This document shows, piece after piece, positions 26,610-35,966 of a stretch of 64,000 nucleotides of DNA. This DNA is from Venatoribacter pacificus (GTDB taxonomy: Bacteria > Pseudomonadota > Gammaproteobacteria > Pseudomonadales > Oceanobacteraceae), in assembly GCF_025318105.1 (NCBI RefSeq), contig NZ_JAOANI010000019.1, positions 310,001 to 374,000 on the forward strand, written 5' to 3'. Position 1 is the first letter of the stretch, and each line of letters opens with the position of its first letter. Below the pieces are notes generated by a model. The model was not told the origin of the DNA. It saw nothing but the letters and a program-made list of their open reading frames with translations, and made no database searches. The position numbers and the translations under genes were made by a program.

Positions 26610-29600
26610 ATGAAAAGAATGCTTATCAATGCAACTCAACCCGAAGAGTTGCGTGTTGCCCTAGTAGATGGCCAGAAACTCTACGATCTGGATATTGAGT
26701 CAGGCTCCCGCGAGCAAAAGAAATCCAATGTCTATAAAGGTAAGATCACCCGCATCGAACCCAGCCTGGAAGCGGCTTTTGTCGACTTCGGCGCTGAGCG
26801 TCACGGCTTCCTGCCACTGAAAGAAATCGCCCGCGAATACTTTGTTAAAGACCCAGGTTCAGGCCGCATCAACATCAAAGATGTTCTGCGCGAAGGCCAG
26901 GAAGTTATCATTCAGGTCGACAAAGAAGAACGCGGCAACAAAGGCGCAGCCCTGACCACTCAGGTATCCCTGGCTGGCCGTTATCTGGTATTGATGCCGA
27001 ATAACCCACGTGCCGGCGGCATCTCCCGTCGCATCGAAGGCGATGAGCGCACCGAACTGCGCGAAGCCATGAAAGGCGTGACCGTACCGGACAAAATGGG
27101 CGTTATCGTCCGTACCGCGGGCATTGGTCGCAGCGCCGAAGAACTGCAGGCTGACCTTAACTATCTGGTTCACCTGTGGGACGCCATCAAGCGCGCCTCC
27201 GATGAACGCCCTGCTCCGTGCCTGCTGCTGCAGGAAAGCAACGTCATCATTCGCGCCATTCGCGATTACCTGCGCCAGGACGTCGGTGAAGTACTGATTG
27301 ATACCGATGCCGCCTATGAAGAAGCCCTTGGCTTTGTGCAACAGGTGATGCCGCACTATCAGAACAAATTCAAACGCTACACCGACGCTGTGCCACTGTT
27401 TAATCGCTATCAGATTGAAAGCCAGATCGAATCGGCGTTCCAGCGTGAAGTGAAACTGCCGTCCGGTGGCTCGATTGTTATTGATCCGACAGAAGCCTTG
27501 GTCTCCATCGACATTAACTCGGCACGCGCCACCAAAGGTGCCGACATCGAAGAAACCGCGCTGAACACCAACGTTGAAGCCGCCGACGAGATTGCCCGCC
27601 AGTTACGTCTGCGCGACATGGGTGGTCTGGTGGTGATCGACTTTATCGACATGCTGTCCAGTAAAAATCAGCGCGAAGTTGAAACCCGCCTGAAGAAAGC
27701 ACTGGAAGTGGATCGCGCGCGCGTCCAGGTTGGCCGTATTTCACGTTTCGGCCTTATGGAAATGTCGCGTCAGCGTCTGCGTCCATCCCTGGAAGAAACC
27801 AGCGGCCACGTGTGCCCACGCTGTAATGGTACTGGTGTTGTGCGTGATATTCAGTCCACGGGCCTGTCTATCCTGCGCCTGATCGAAGAAGAAGCCGCCA
27901 AGGAAAACACCGGACAAATCCGTGCCATCGTGCCGGTGTCGGTCGCCACCTTCCTGCTGAACGAGAAGCGCACCCTGATTGCTGGTATCGAAGCGCGTCA
28001 TGGCAGCAAAGTGGTGGTTCTGCCGAACCCGAATATGGAAACACCGCATTACGAAGTACTGCGCCTGCGTCCGGATGACAGCCTGATCGGCGAAGTCAGC
28101 TACGAACATAAAATGGAAGAGGAAGAGACTGAATACGGCCTCGACCTGACCATTCGTGAAAGCACTAAAGTGCAGCAAGCGGCAGTAAAAGCCGGTGCTC
28201 ACAGCGCGCCAGTCAGCACACCGGTTGCGGTAGCAGAAACGACGGTTGCAGCATCGGCCAGCAAAGGTCTGTGGGGCAAAATTGGCAGCGCCCTGTCCGC
28301 CCTGTTTGACGGTGGCGAGAAACAGGAAGAAAAACCTGCGCCGAAGCAAGCACGCGAGAATGGCAGCGGCCGTAACGAGCGTAACGATCGCAGTCGCAAC
28401 AATGACCGCAGCCGTAACAACGACCGTAACCGCAATGATCGCAGCCGCAATCGCAATGATCGTAATCGTGACGACCGCAATGACGGCGATAACGAACGCG
28501 GTAATCGCAACGAAGCCCGTAACGACAGCCGCAGCGAAGGTCGTAACGACAATCGTGCAGAGCGTTCCGGCCGCAACCGCAACGACAATCGCAGCGAACG
28601 CCCTGCCCGTAACCGCAACGAAAACCGCGACAACGAGCGTAGCGACAACCGCGCCGAGCGCCAGGAAGCCGAGGCCAGCAATGAGCCACGCGCGCCGCGC
28701 CGTGATCGCAGCGGCAACCGTGCACCGCGTGCCGAGCGCAGCGAAGCCCGTGTTGAGCGCAGTGATAAAGTCGAACTGCCGGAAAATGCAGCAGCCAGCG
28801 AAGCTGGTGACAATGCAGCGCGCAGCGACGCTCGCCCTGAAGGTCGTCGTCGTCGCAGCCGCAATGATCGCAGCGAACGTCAGGCTGATCGCACGGCAAA
28901 CACCAGTGATGAAGAAAACAGCAATGTAGTAACTGCTGAAGAATCTCCTGATGTGACTGACAATACGACGGATAACAGCAACGACAACAGCGCTGACAAT
29001 GGCAACGATGAGAATGGTGAGAAAACCACCCGCCGCTCACGCAACAGCCGTCGTCGCAACCGCAATCGTGACGAACGTCCGGCGAAAAGCAACAACGCCG
29101 CAGCCGACAACGACACGACTGAGAATACGGCTGACAACGTAACGGCAGAAGCCGCCGATGGTACTGACGCAGCAACGACAACCGTTGAAAACACGGACGC
29201 TACTCACGCTGCAAGTCACTCAGAAACACCGGTTTCGGAAGTGCCTGAAGTTGCTATCGCCGAGGTCGCTACTGCTGAAGCCAGCTCCGACGAAACAGGC
29301 AATGCGGAAGCAGACAACACGAAAGCAGACAGCGCGGAAGCCAAACCTGAAGCCGTAGCGAGTGCGCAAGCAGCAGAGCCAGCAAGTGACGCGGTTTCTG
29401 AAGAGCAGGCAGTAGCATCGGCCGAGCAGGAGTCAGACAAGCAGGAAAAAGCTCAGACGCGCCGCAAGGCCCGTCAGCAAGCCAGCGAGAAGTCTGCTGC
29501 AGCAAAGAAAGCCGCCAAACAGGCGGCCGCTGAAGCGCAAGCCGAAGCTGCTGCTAAAGAACCTGTTGAGGCACCTGCTGCTGAAGCCGTCGTTATTGAA

Positions 29601-29891
29601 AACGCCGCCGCAGAAGACAACGCTGATGCCGAAGTGACAACGTCTCAGGAAGAAGTCGCTACTGCCACTCAGGGTAATGATCGTGCATCACGTCGTGGAC
29701 GTCGCCGCACTCCGGGTGGACGCGCTCCCAATGACCCGCGCAACCGTCGCAATACCGGCAACGAGCAAGCAACTGAACAAGCTGCAACGGAAAATAACGC
29801 TTCTGCTACCATAGAAACCGTGACCTCTCCTGCTCAGGCTGAGACCGTAGCGGCTGAAGCTGCCAGCGACAGCGATACACCAAACAAGTAA
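26610..29891 (+). CDS. rne: Ribonuclease E
   Basis: 1093 aa. It is the endonuclease that starts mRNA decay and rRNA/tRNA processing. The N-terminus MKRMLINATQPEELRVALVD is almost that of E. coli. S1 domain about residues 35-125; catalytic Asp residues in VSIDINSAR and LVVIDFIDM; zinc-link cysteines C402 and C405 in CPRCNGTG. An amphipathic membrane-anchor helix is likely at 552-567 (GLWGKIGSALSALF). Residues about 585-720 are an Arg/Asn/Asp low-complexity arm and 720-1040 is acidic and Ala-rich. NDPR occurs at 1041-1044 in a basic tail, a motif I recall from Pseudomonas RNase E partner binding. The tail should scaffold a degradosome. Confidence 0.95.
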   Translation: MKRMLINATQPEELRVALVDGQKLYDLDIESGSREQKKSNVYKGKITRIEPSLEAAFVDFGAERHGFLPLKEIAREYFVKDPGSGRINIKDVLREGQEVIIQVDKEERGNKGAALTTQVSLAGRYLVLMPNNPRAGGISRRIEGDERTELREAMKGVTVPDKMGVIVRTAGIGRSAEELQADLNYLVHLWDAIKRASDERPAPCLLLQESNVIIRAIRDYLRQDVGEVLIDTDAAYEEALGFVQQVMPHYQNKFKRYTDAVPLFNRYQIESQIESAFQREVKLPSGGSIVIDPTEALVSIDINSARATKGADIEETALNTNVEAADEIARQLRLRDMGGLVVIDFIDMLSSKNQREVETRLKKALEVDRARVQVGRISRFGLMEMSRQRLRPSLEETSGHVCPRCNGTGVVRDIQSTGLSILRLIEEEAAKENTGQIRAIVPVSVATFLLNEKRTLIAGIEARHGSKVVVLPNPNMETPHYEVLRLRPDDSLIGEVSYEHKMEEEETEYGLDLTIRESTKVQQAAVKAGAHSAPVSTPVAVAETTVAASASKGLWGKIGSALSALFDGGEKQEEKPAPKQARENGSGRNERNDRSRNNDRSRNNDRNRNDRSRNRNDRNRDDRNDGDNERGNRNEARNDSRSEGRNDNRAERSGRNRNDNRSERPARNRNENRDNERSDNRAERQEAEASNEPRAPRRDRSGNRAPRAERSEARVERSDKVELPENAAASEAGDNAARSDARPEGRRRRSRNDRSERQADRTANTSDEENSNVVTAEESPDVTDNTTDNSNDNSADNGNDENGEKTTRRSRNSRRRNRNRDERPAKSNNAAADNDTTENTADNVTAEAADGTDAATTTVENTDATHAASHSETPVSEVPEVAIAEVATAEASSDETGNAEADNTKADSAEAKPEAVASAQAAEPASDAVSEEQAVASAEQESDKQEKAQTRRKARQQASEKSAAAKKAAKQAAAEAQAEAAAKEPVEAPAAEAVVIENAAAEDNADAEVTTSQEEVATATQGNDRASRRGRRRTPGGRAPNDPRNRRNTGNEQATEQAATENNASATIETVTSPAQAETVAAEAASDSDTPNK

Positions 29892-29927
29892 TACGGACGG
29901 CGTGCGCCGACACCTATTACTGACCTG

Positions 29928-29952
29928 AAAACCGCCTCCGGGCGGTTTTTTT
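29928..29952 (+). terminator. Rho-independent terminator of rne
   Basis: AAACCGCC, loop TCCG, GGCGGTTT and a seven-T run lie 36 bases after the rne stop codon. Confidence 0.92.
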
Positions 29953-29972
29953 ATGCCCGCAACACCATCGCC

Positions 29973-30003
29973 ATTACTGACTGGAGAGACAGTTATCAGT
30001 AAT
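29973..30003. promoter_or_regulatory. Inverted repeat, possible operator
   Basis: ATTACTGA (29973-29980) and TCAGTAAT (29996-30003) form perfect 8-bp arms with an inner CTG/CAG extension, just upstream of the HEAT-repeat gene. A TATTAT (30022-30027) follows. It may be an operator; no regulator is identified. Confidence 0.4.
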
Positions 30004-30044
30004 ATGCGCACTTTCGGCCGCTATTATTTTCGCAAGGACGACCC

Positions 30045-31934
30045 ATGCCCAACGCTCCCATCCTCTCCCGAACGCCATCAGCACTGATCCCTCTCGCCCT
30101 GCTGCTGTTATTGCTGAGCAGCGCAATGTACAGCCAGTCAGCCACAGCGGCAGCCATGACGGTCGTCCGGGAATACACCTACAACGCCAGCGAAAATGAC
30201 TCCAAAGTGTCGGCGCGCAAAGCTGCATTACAACAGTTGCAATCATTATTAATTGAGGAAGTCGGCGTGCAGGTGCAATCCAGCTTCAGTAATACTGAAA
30301 CACTGGATAAAGAAGAATTCAGCCGCACCGTACAGGCCAACTACCAGACCTTTGCTCAGGCGCTGACCAAAACCAAAATTCTTGAAGAAAAATGGGATGG
30401 CGAAAGCTTTTATCTGAAAGCCGAAATTGAAGTTGATCCTGATGGGTTGAGCTCTCAGATTGCCACCATTGTTCATGGCGGCGGTAAAAACCCCTGCGAC
30501 GCCATGCGCGAGCAGGTAAAAATCTCACTACAGAAAGCCCCAAGCCCGGATAAAAATGCCGAGCTGGTCGCGTTTGCGTTAAAAGCGCCTTTCGATAACG
30601 ACTGCAATGACTGGCAATATAACGTACTCTACTCCCTGACCCAGAGCCGCCACCCCGCTGCCGATTACCGGGATTATCTGTTTGTGCAACTGGCGCAGAT
30701 CGCACCACATAACCTGGCTGGATATCTTCCGGGCATCGTAAAGTACGCCATCATTAAAGATAACGGCATCACCCCGACCGAATGGGAAGCCATGCTCAGC
30801 AGCCTGCAGCGTCTGCCGGAAGACCGCCTGCAACTTCTGCTGTCAGCGTTATCTAATTACAGCGATAAGTCACCCGATGATACACGCAGCGGCAAGCCCA
30901 GCTATCAGCCGCAGACGGCACTGCAACTGAAAAATCAATTACAGTCACTGATTCAGGCAGCAGGTAAAGGAAAAGTCGGCAGCCCCGCCCTGAGCGCCGG
31001 AGAACTGACCGCACGCATTATTAAAGCTACGGCTTATCGCCAGCCGGCTATCGGCGCTGAATTATTTCAGCAATACAGCGGCGAGCTGCCGGACATTAAT
31101 GACGTGGTTAAACCCATTACCGAGTTTTATAAAAACCAGCTGAAGGACGGCAGCGAGCTGGAACTGGCCATCAACAGTTTTAACCTGCTGCTGGAAAAGC
31201 TGAACGAGCAAAAAGACATCCTCAACGACAACAGTGCCAAGCAGCTCTATTATCTGCTGACAACACTGGAACGTAACGCTGAAGAAAATCAGCAGCAGGC
31301 TGCACTCATCGAGAATATGCTCGGCCGCTATCCGAAGTTATTTGCCCAGATAATCAAAGGCCAGCGCATTAATGAGGTGCAGAAGAACCTCTGGTTTATC
31401 CGTTATAACCTGCCGGATTCTGACGCCTGTACGCCGAGAGAATGTGCTGACCGGTTATTCAGTGACGGCAATGCCATGGAACTGAATGCCTATGGCGAAT
31501 ATCTGGTGGCTTACGGAGCGCGCGCTGCGGCTGCAGAAGACCTCGTGATCCGTAAACTGGAACGTGTGCGCGTACAGGCCAGCGGCCCTTACCGCACCAC
31601 GATGAAACGTCATCTGATCACCGTACTGGGGAACATCCGCACCCAGGATTTACGCGCGCAGGAATTATTAATAGAGAGTCTCGGCGATCTGGATCATAAA
31701 ATCCCGGAAGAGGCACAAAACGCCCTGATTAAATTAGGCAGAGGTGTACAGGAAAAGATGATGGCGATGATTTCAACTTATGAGCCACTGGTGCAGCGCC
31801 GCATGGTTGAAACTTTAGGGAAAATGCAGCCGGATACTGACATTGTGAATTTTCTTAAGCGCGTCCCACAGAACGATCAATATATGCGCTTTGCTGTTGA
31901 AGATGCTCTGCGCGATCAGCAGCGGGCGCTCTGA
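30045..31934 (+). CDS. Unrecognised exported protein with HEAT-like repeats
   Basis: 629 aa with AAGGA seven bases before the ATG. The signal peptide (LIPLALLLLLLSSAMYSQSATA) is followed by a region, residues about 38-150, whose pattern (VREYTYNASENDSKVSARKAAL, then VQVQSSFSNTETLD) resembles the FlgT N-domain/LPP20 type that begins with an early, stress-like exported domain. The rest is helical, ending in repeats that look like HEAT motifs (RTQDLRAQELLIESLGDLDH; EEAQNALIKLGRGVQEKM; VQRRMVETLGKMQPD). It is probably periplasmic. I do not recognise a family name and infer no function. It is monocistronic, with an upstream inverted repeat and a downstream terminator. Confidence 0.7.
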   Translation: MPNAPILSRTPSALIPLALLLLLLSSAMYSQSATAAAMTVVREYTYNASENDSKVSARKAALQQLQSLLIEEVGVQVQSSFSNTETLDKEEFSRTVQANYQTFAQALTKTKILEEKWDGESFYLKAEIEVDPDGLSSQIATIVHGGGKNPCDAMREQVKISLQKAPSPDKNAELVAFALKAPFDNDCNDWQYNVLYSLTQSRHPAADYRDYLFVQLAQIAPHNLAGYLPGIVKYAIIKDNGITPTEWEAMLSSLQRLPEDRLQLLLSALSNYSDKSPDDTRSGKPSYQPQTALQLKNQLQSLIQAAGKGKVGSPALSAGELTARIIKATAYRQPAIGAELFQQYSGELPDINDVVKPITEFYKNQLKDGSELELAINSFNLLLEKLNEQKDILNDNSAKQLYYLLTTLERNAEENQQQAALIENMLGRYPKLFAQIIKGQRINEVQKNLWFIRYNLPDSDACTPRECADRLFSDGNAMELNAYGEYLVAYGARAAAAEDLVIRKLERVRVQASGPYRTTMKRHLITVLGNIRTQDLRAQELLIESLGDLDHKIPEEAQNALIKLGRGVQEKMMAMISTYEPLVQRRMVETLGKMQPDTDIVNFLKRVPQNDQYMRFAVEDALRDQQRAL

Positions 31935-31952
31935 CGGCGAATGTATAAAATA

Positions 31953-31979
31953 AAAAACCGGCCGCTGGCCGGTTTTTTT
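31953..31979. terminator. Bidirectional rho-independent terminator
   Basis: AAAACCGGCC and GGCCGGTTTT pair around GCT, with A and T runs outside. It separates the HEAT-repeat gene (+) from prpF (-), the last gene of the methylcitrate operon. Confidence 0.93.
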
Positions 31980-32002
31980 ATAGCAGCAACATCAGCTATT
32001 AA

Positions 32003-33175
32003 TCAGAAAGTATCGGCCGGAATACGAACATTACCTTCCATAATCACCCGCGCACTACGGCTCATAACAGCCTTGGTTGCCGTCCATTCGCCATCAACCA
32101 GCGCTGCCGCCGCACCGACCCGCAGGGTACCGGACGGATGACCAAAGGTCACGGCGTCACGTTCAGTACCACCGGCTGCCAGATTCACCAGCGTACCAGG
32201 TACTGCCGCCGCCGTTGCAATGGCCACCGACGCTGTCCCCATCATCGCATGGTGTAATTTCCCCATGGATAACGCACGTACGCAGACATCGATATCGGCT
32301 GCAGAAATCTGTTTGCCACTGGATGCTTCGTAATCCGTTGCTGGTGCCACGAAAGCAATTTTCGGCGTGTGCTGGCGCGCAACCGCTTCGGAAATATCGG
32401 CAATCAAGCCCATTTTTACCGCACCGTAAGCACGCATGGTTTCAAATTTCGCCAGTGCATCGGCATCGGAATTAATGTCTTTCTGCAGCTCGGTGCCTTT
32501 GTAACCAATATCCGCGGCATTGACGAAAATGGTCGGAATACCGGAATTAATCATGGTTGCTTTAAAGGTACCAATACCCGGAACTTCGAGATCATCGACG
32601 ACATTACCGGTCGGAAACATAGAGCCTTCGCCGTCGGCCGGGTCCATAAATTCGATCACCACTTCCGCTGCCGGAAAGGTTACGCCGTCGAGCTCAAAAT
32701 CGCCGGTTTCCTGCACTTCACCATCAGTGATCGGTACATGGGCGATAATGGTTTTCTGGATGTTTTTCTGCCAGATGCGCACCACGCAAATACCGTTGTG
32801 CGGAATACGATCAGCGGCGACCAGACCTTTAGAAATGGCAAAGGCCCCAACGGCGGCGGTTAAATTGCCGCAGTTACCTGACCAGTCCACAAAAGGCTTA
32901 TTAATCGACACCTGGCCGAATAAATAATCCACATCGTGATCCAGCTGTTCGCTTTTCGCCAGAATAACGGTTTTGGAAGTGCTGGATGTTGCACCGCCCA
33001 TACCATCGATCTGCTGACCGTAAGGATCAGGGCTGCCAATAACGCGCAACAGAATGTTGTCGCGTGCTTCGCCCGACACCTGAGCCGCTCCAGGTAAATC
33101 GGTCAGGCTGAAAAATACACCTTTCGATGTACCGCCACGCATATAAGTCGCGGGAATTTTAATTTGTTTGGACAT
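32003..33175 (-). CDS. prpF: 2-methylaconitate cis-trans isomerase PrpF
   Basis: 390 aa. It has the MRGGTSKGVFF N-terminal signature and GGATSSTSKTVI, typical of the diaminopimelate-epimerase-like PrpF family. It isomerises the AcnD product (4-methylaconitate-type trans isomer) so that aconitase AcnB can hydrate it. PrpF with AcnD replaces PrpD. It is the last gene of the operon, 147 bases after acnD, and the intervening gap holds two hairpins. Confidence 0.94.
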   Translation of the reverse strand: MSKQIKIPATYMRGGTSKGVFFSLTDLPGAAQVSGEARDNILLRVIGSPDPYGQQIDGMGGATSSTSKTVILAKSEQLDHDVDYLFGQVSINKPFVDWSGNCGNLTAAVGAFAISKGLVAADRIPHNGICVVRIWQKNIQKTIIAHVPITDGEVQETGDFELDGVTFPAAEVVIEFMDPADGEGSMFPTGNVVDDLEVPGIGTFKATMINSGIPTIFVNAADIGYKGTELQKDINSDADALAKFETMRAYGAVKMGLIADISEAVARQHTPKIAFVAPATDYEASSGKQISAADIDVCVRALSMGKLHHAMMGTASVAIATAAAVPGTLVNLAAGGTERDAVTFGHPSGTLRVGAAAALVDGEWTATKAVMSRSARVIMEGNVRIPADTF

Positions 33176-33227
33176 AATTATTTCTCTTTCAGGACGCTAC
33201 TGAAAACGTCGATGCCCTTAAAAGAAA

Positions 33228-33244
33228 GGTGGGCAGTGCCCACC
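33228..33244. repeat. REP-like palindrome
   Basis: The 17-base palindrome GGTGGGCAGTGCCCACC sits between prpF and acnD. Similar GGTGGGC/GCCCACC units are dispersed in many bacterial genomes. This is the only copy I see in the window. Confidence 0.5.
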
Positions 33245-33261
33245 CTACTTTGGATTTTTTA

Positions 33262-33292
33262 AAACGCCGCAAAACTGTATTTTGCGGCGTTT
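33262..33292. terminator. Strong hairpin between acnD and prpF
   Basis: AAACGCCGCAAAA pairs with TTTTGCGGCGTTT over 13 bases around CTGTA, 30 bases after the acnD stop. On the minus strand the T tract is short, so it may be a partial terminator, an mRNA 3'-end stabiliser, or both. Confidence 0.6.
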
Positions 33293-33321
33293 CGGAAGCG
33301 TTAACGAGGCAACCAGCTTCG

Positions 33322-35919
33322 TTATTCGCCCTGCAGGAAGTCCTGAGCGAACTTCTGCAATACCCCACCGGCACTGTACACATCCACTTCCGCGGCGGTG
33401 TCCAGACGACAGGTCATCGGTACTTCAACCACTTCACCCTCTTTACGGGTAATCACCAGCGTCAGATCACAACGCGGGCTCAGATCACCTTTCACGTCGT
33501 AGGTCTCAGTACCATCCAGGCCCAGAGTCTTACGCGTGGTGCCAGCCTTGAATTCCAGCGGCAGTACGCCCATACCGATCAGGTTGGTACGGTGAATACG
33601 CTCGAAGCCTTCGGCAGCAATCGCCTCAACACCCGCCAGACGCACGCCTTTGGCGGCCCAGTCACGGGAAGATCCCTGACCATAATCGGCACCGGCCACG
33701 ATAATCAGCGGCTGCTTGCGGTTCATGTAGGTTTCAATCGCTTCCCACATACGCATCACCTTGCCTTCCGGCTCAACGCGCGCCAGAGAACCCTGCTTAA
33801 CATTGCCGTTTTCATCCAGCACCATTTCATTCAGCAGTTTCGGGTTGGCGAAGGTTGCACGCTGGGCCGTCAGGTGGTCACCACGGTGGGTTGCGTAAGA
33901 GTTAAAGTCCTCTTCCGGCAGACCCATTTTGTGCAGATATTCGCCCGCTGCACTGTCCATCATGATGGCGTTGGATGGCGACAGGTGGTCGGTGGTGATG
34001 TTGTCCGGCAGCACGGCCAGAGGACGCATACCTTTCAGCGTACGTTCACCGGCCAGTGCGCCTTCCCAGTAAGGTGGACGACGGATATAGGTACTCATCG
34101 GACGCCAGTCATACAGCGGGCTGATGGCCTTCTCTTTGGCGCCCAGATCAAACATCGGGATGTAGATCTGACGGAACTGCTCCGGCTTCACGCTTTCTTT
34201 AACGATGGCGTCGATTTCTTCATCCGACGGCCAGATATCCTTCAGGCGGATTTCTTTACCATCAACGACCGCAAGCACATCCTTTTCGATATCAAAACGA
34301 ATGGTACCGGCAATGGCGTAAGCAACGACCAGTGGCGGCGATGCCAGGAATGCCTGCTTGGCGTACGGGTGAATACGGCCATCGAAGTTGCGGTTACCGG
34401 ACAGCACCGCCGTGGCATACAGATCACGGTCGATGATTTCCTGCTGAATCACAGGGTCCAGCGCACCGGACATACCGTTACAGGTGGTGCAGGCGAAAGC
34501 CACAATGCCGAAGCCCAGCTTTTCCAGCTCTGGCAGCAGGCCGGAGTCTTTCAGGTACAGCTCGGCGACTTTGGAGCCAGGTGCAAAGGAAGACTTAACC
34601 CATGGCTTGCGGATCAGGCCCAGTTCGTTGGCTTTTTTCGCCAGCAGACCGGCGGCGACCACGTTGCGCGGGTTAGAGGTGTTGGTACAGGAAGTGATGG
34701 CGGCGATGATGACCGCTCCATCCGGCATCAGACCTTCGGCTTCCTGCGCTTTGGCGGCATCCAGATTACCGGCAATGCCTTTAGCGGCCAGGTCAGCCGT
34801 TGATACACGGGCATGCGGGTTAGACGGGCCAGCCATATTACGGCCAACACTCGACAGATCGAAGCTCAGCACGCGCTCGTATTGTGCGGTTTTCAGTGCA
34901 TCCGCCCACAGACCCGTTTCTTTAGCGAACTGCTCAACCAGAGCGACCTGCTCCGGCTCACGGCCAGTCAGCTTCAGGTAGTCGATGGTTTGTTCGTCGA
35001 TGTAGAACATCGCGGCGGTGGCACCGTATTCCGGTGTCATATTGGAAATGGTGGCCCGGTCACCGATGGTCAGGCTGGATGCACCTTCACCGAAGAATTC
35101 CACATAAGCACCGACCACGCGTTCTTTACGCAAAAACTCGGTCAGCTCCAGCACAATATCGGTGGCGGTAATGCCAGGCTGACGCTTACCGGTTAATTCA
35201 ACCCCGACAATGTCCGGCAGACGCATCATGGATGGCAGGCCGAGCATTACGGTTTCGGCTTCCAGACCGCCCACACCAACAGAAATAACACCCAGCGCAT
35301 CGACGTGCGGGGTGTGGGAGTCGGTACCGACACAGGTATCCGGATAGGCTACGCCATTACGGGCCTGCACTACCGGGGACATTTTCTCCAGGTTGATCTG
35401 GTGCATGATGCCGTTACCAGCCGGAATCACATCGACGTTGTCGAATGCGGTTTTGGTCCAGTTAATAAAGTGGAAACGGTCTTCGTTACGGCGCTCTTCG
35501 ATCTCGCGGTTTTTGGCGAAGGCATCCGGATCAAAACCGCCGCATTCAACCGCCAGCGAGTGGTCAACGATCAGCTGAGTCTGCACCACCGGATTGACTT
35601 TGGACGGATCTCCGCCCTTTTCAGCGATGGCATCACGCAGACCGGCCAGATCGACCAGCGCGGTCTGACCGAGAATGTCATGACACACAACACGCGCCGG
35701 ATACCAAGGAAAATCCAGATCGCGTTTGCGCTCGATCAGCTGCGTCAGGGCATCGGTCAGCAGTTCAGGCTCACAGCGGCGCACCAGCTGTTCAGCCAGG
35801 ATGCGGGAGGTGTACGGCAGGCCGTCGTAGCTGCCGGGCTTAATGGCATCGACCGCGGCACGGGTATCAAAATACTCCAGTGCAGTGCCGGCCAATTGTT
35901 TACGGAATTCGGTGTTCAT
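33322..35919 (-). CDS. acnD: Fe/S-dependent 2-methylisocitrate dehydratase AcnD
   Basis: 865 aa from MNTEFRKQLAGTALEYFDTR, the AcnD start; an in-frame Met five codons upstream is less likely. It is an aconitase-superfamily enzyme that dehydrates 2-methylcitrate. [4Fe-4S] cysteines are in SCTNTSNPRNVV and in ACTTCNGMSGALD; the C-terminal swivel domain includes GADYGQGSSRDWAAKG. PrpC is upstream and PrpF downstream. An inverted-repeat element separates it from prpC. Confidence 0.95.
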   Translation of the reverse strand: MNTEFRKQLAGTALEYFDTRAAVDAIKPGSYDGLPYTSRILAEQLVRRCEPELLTDALTQLIERKRDLDFPWYPARVVCHDILGQTALVDLAGLRDAIAEKGGDPSKVNPVVQTQLIVDHSLAVECGGFDPDAFAKNREIEERRNEDRFHFINWTKTAFDNVDVIPAGNGIMHQINLEKMSPVVQARNGVAYPDTCVGTDSHTPHVDALGVISVGVGGLEAETVMLGLPSMMRLPDIVGVELTGKRQPGITATDIVLELTEFLRKERVVGAYVEFFGEGASSLTIGDRATISNMTPEYGATAAMFYIDEQTIDYLKLTGREPEQVALVEQFAKETGLWADALKTAQYERVLSFDLSSVGRNMAGPSNPHARVSTADLAAKGIAGNLDAAKAQEAEGLMPDGAVIIAAITSCTNTSNPRNVVAAGLLAKKANELGLIRKPWVKSSFAPGSKVAELYLKDSGLLPELEKLGFGIVAFACTTCNGMSGALDPVIQQEIIDRDLYATAVLSGNRNFDGRIHPYAKQAFLASPPLVVAYAIAGTIRFDIEKDVLAVVDGKEIRLKDIWPSDEEIDAIVKESVKPEQFRQIYIPMFDLGAKEKAISPLYDWRPMSTYIRRPPYWEGALAGERTLKGMRPLAVLPDNITTDHLSPSNAIMMDSAAGEYLHKMGLPEEDFNSYATHRGDHLTAQRATFANPKLLNEMVLDENGNVKQGSLARVEPEGKVMRMWEAIETYMNRKQPLIIVAGADYGQGSSRDWAAKGVRLAGVEAIAAEGFERIHRTNLIGMGVLPLEFKAGTTRKTLGLDGTETYDVKGDLSPRCDLTLVITRKEGEVVEVPMTCRLDTAAEVDVYSAGGVLQKFAQDFLQGE

Positions 35920-35966
35920 GGGGTGTTCTCTCAAAAAAGCCGAACTGCCCGCAGGCAGTTCATACC

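Noticed and set aside
26213..26629. 138-codon minus-strand frame over the rne leader
   Set aside because: No homology and no ribosome site; it covers a probable promoter and leader RNA of rne.
28246..28929. 227-codon plus-strand frame inside rne, alternative frame
   Set aside because: Ala/Thr-rich, low-complexity translation of the same repeat region; no ribosome site and no homology.
28199..29181. Arg- or Cys-rich minus-strand frames opposite the rne tail
   Set aside because: They come from the repetitive Arg/Asn/Asp codons of the RNase E tail; the composition is not protein-like and no start site is convincing.
33229..34803. 524-codon open frame on the plus strand opposite acnD
   Set aside because: It lies almost wholly on the opposite strand of a clear aconitase-family gene with intact motifs; the long frame follows from acnD codon composition and its His/Gln-rich product resembles no family.
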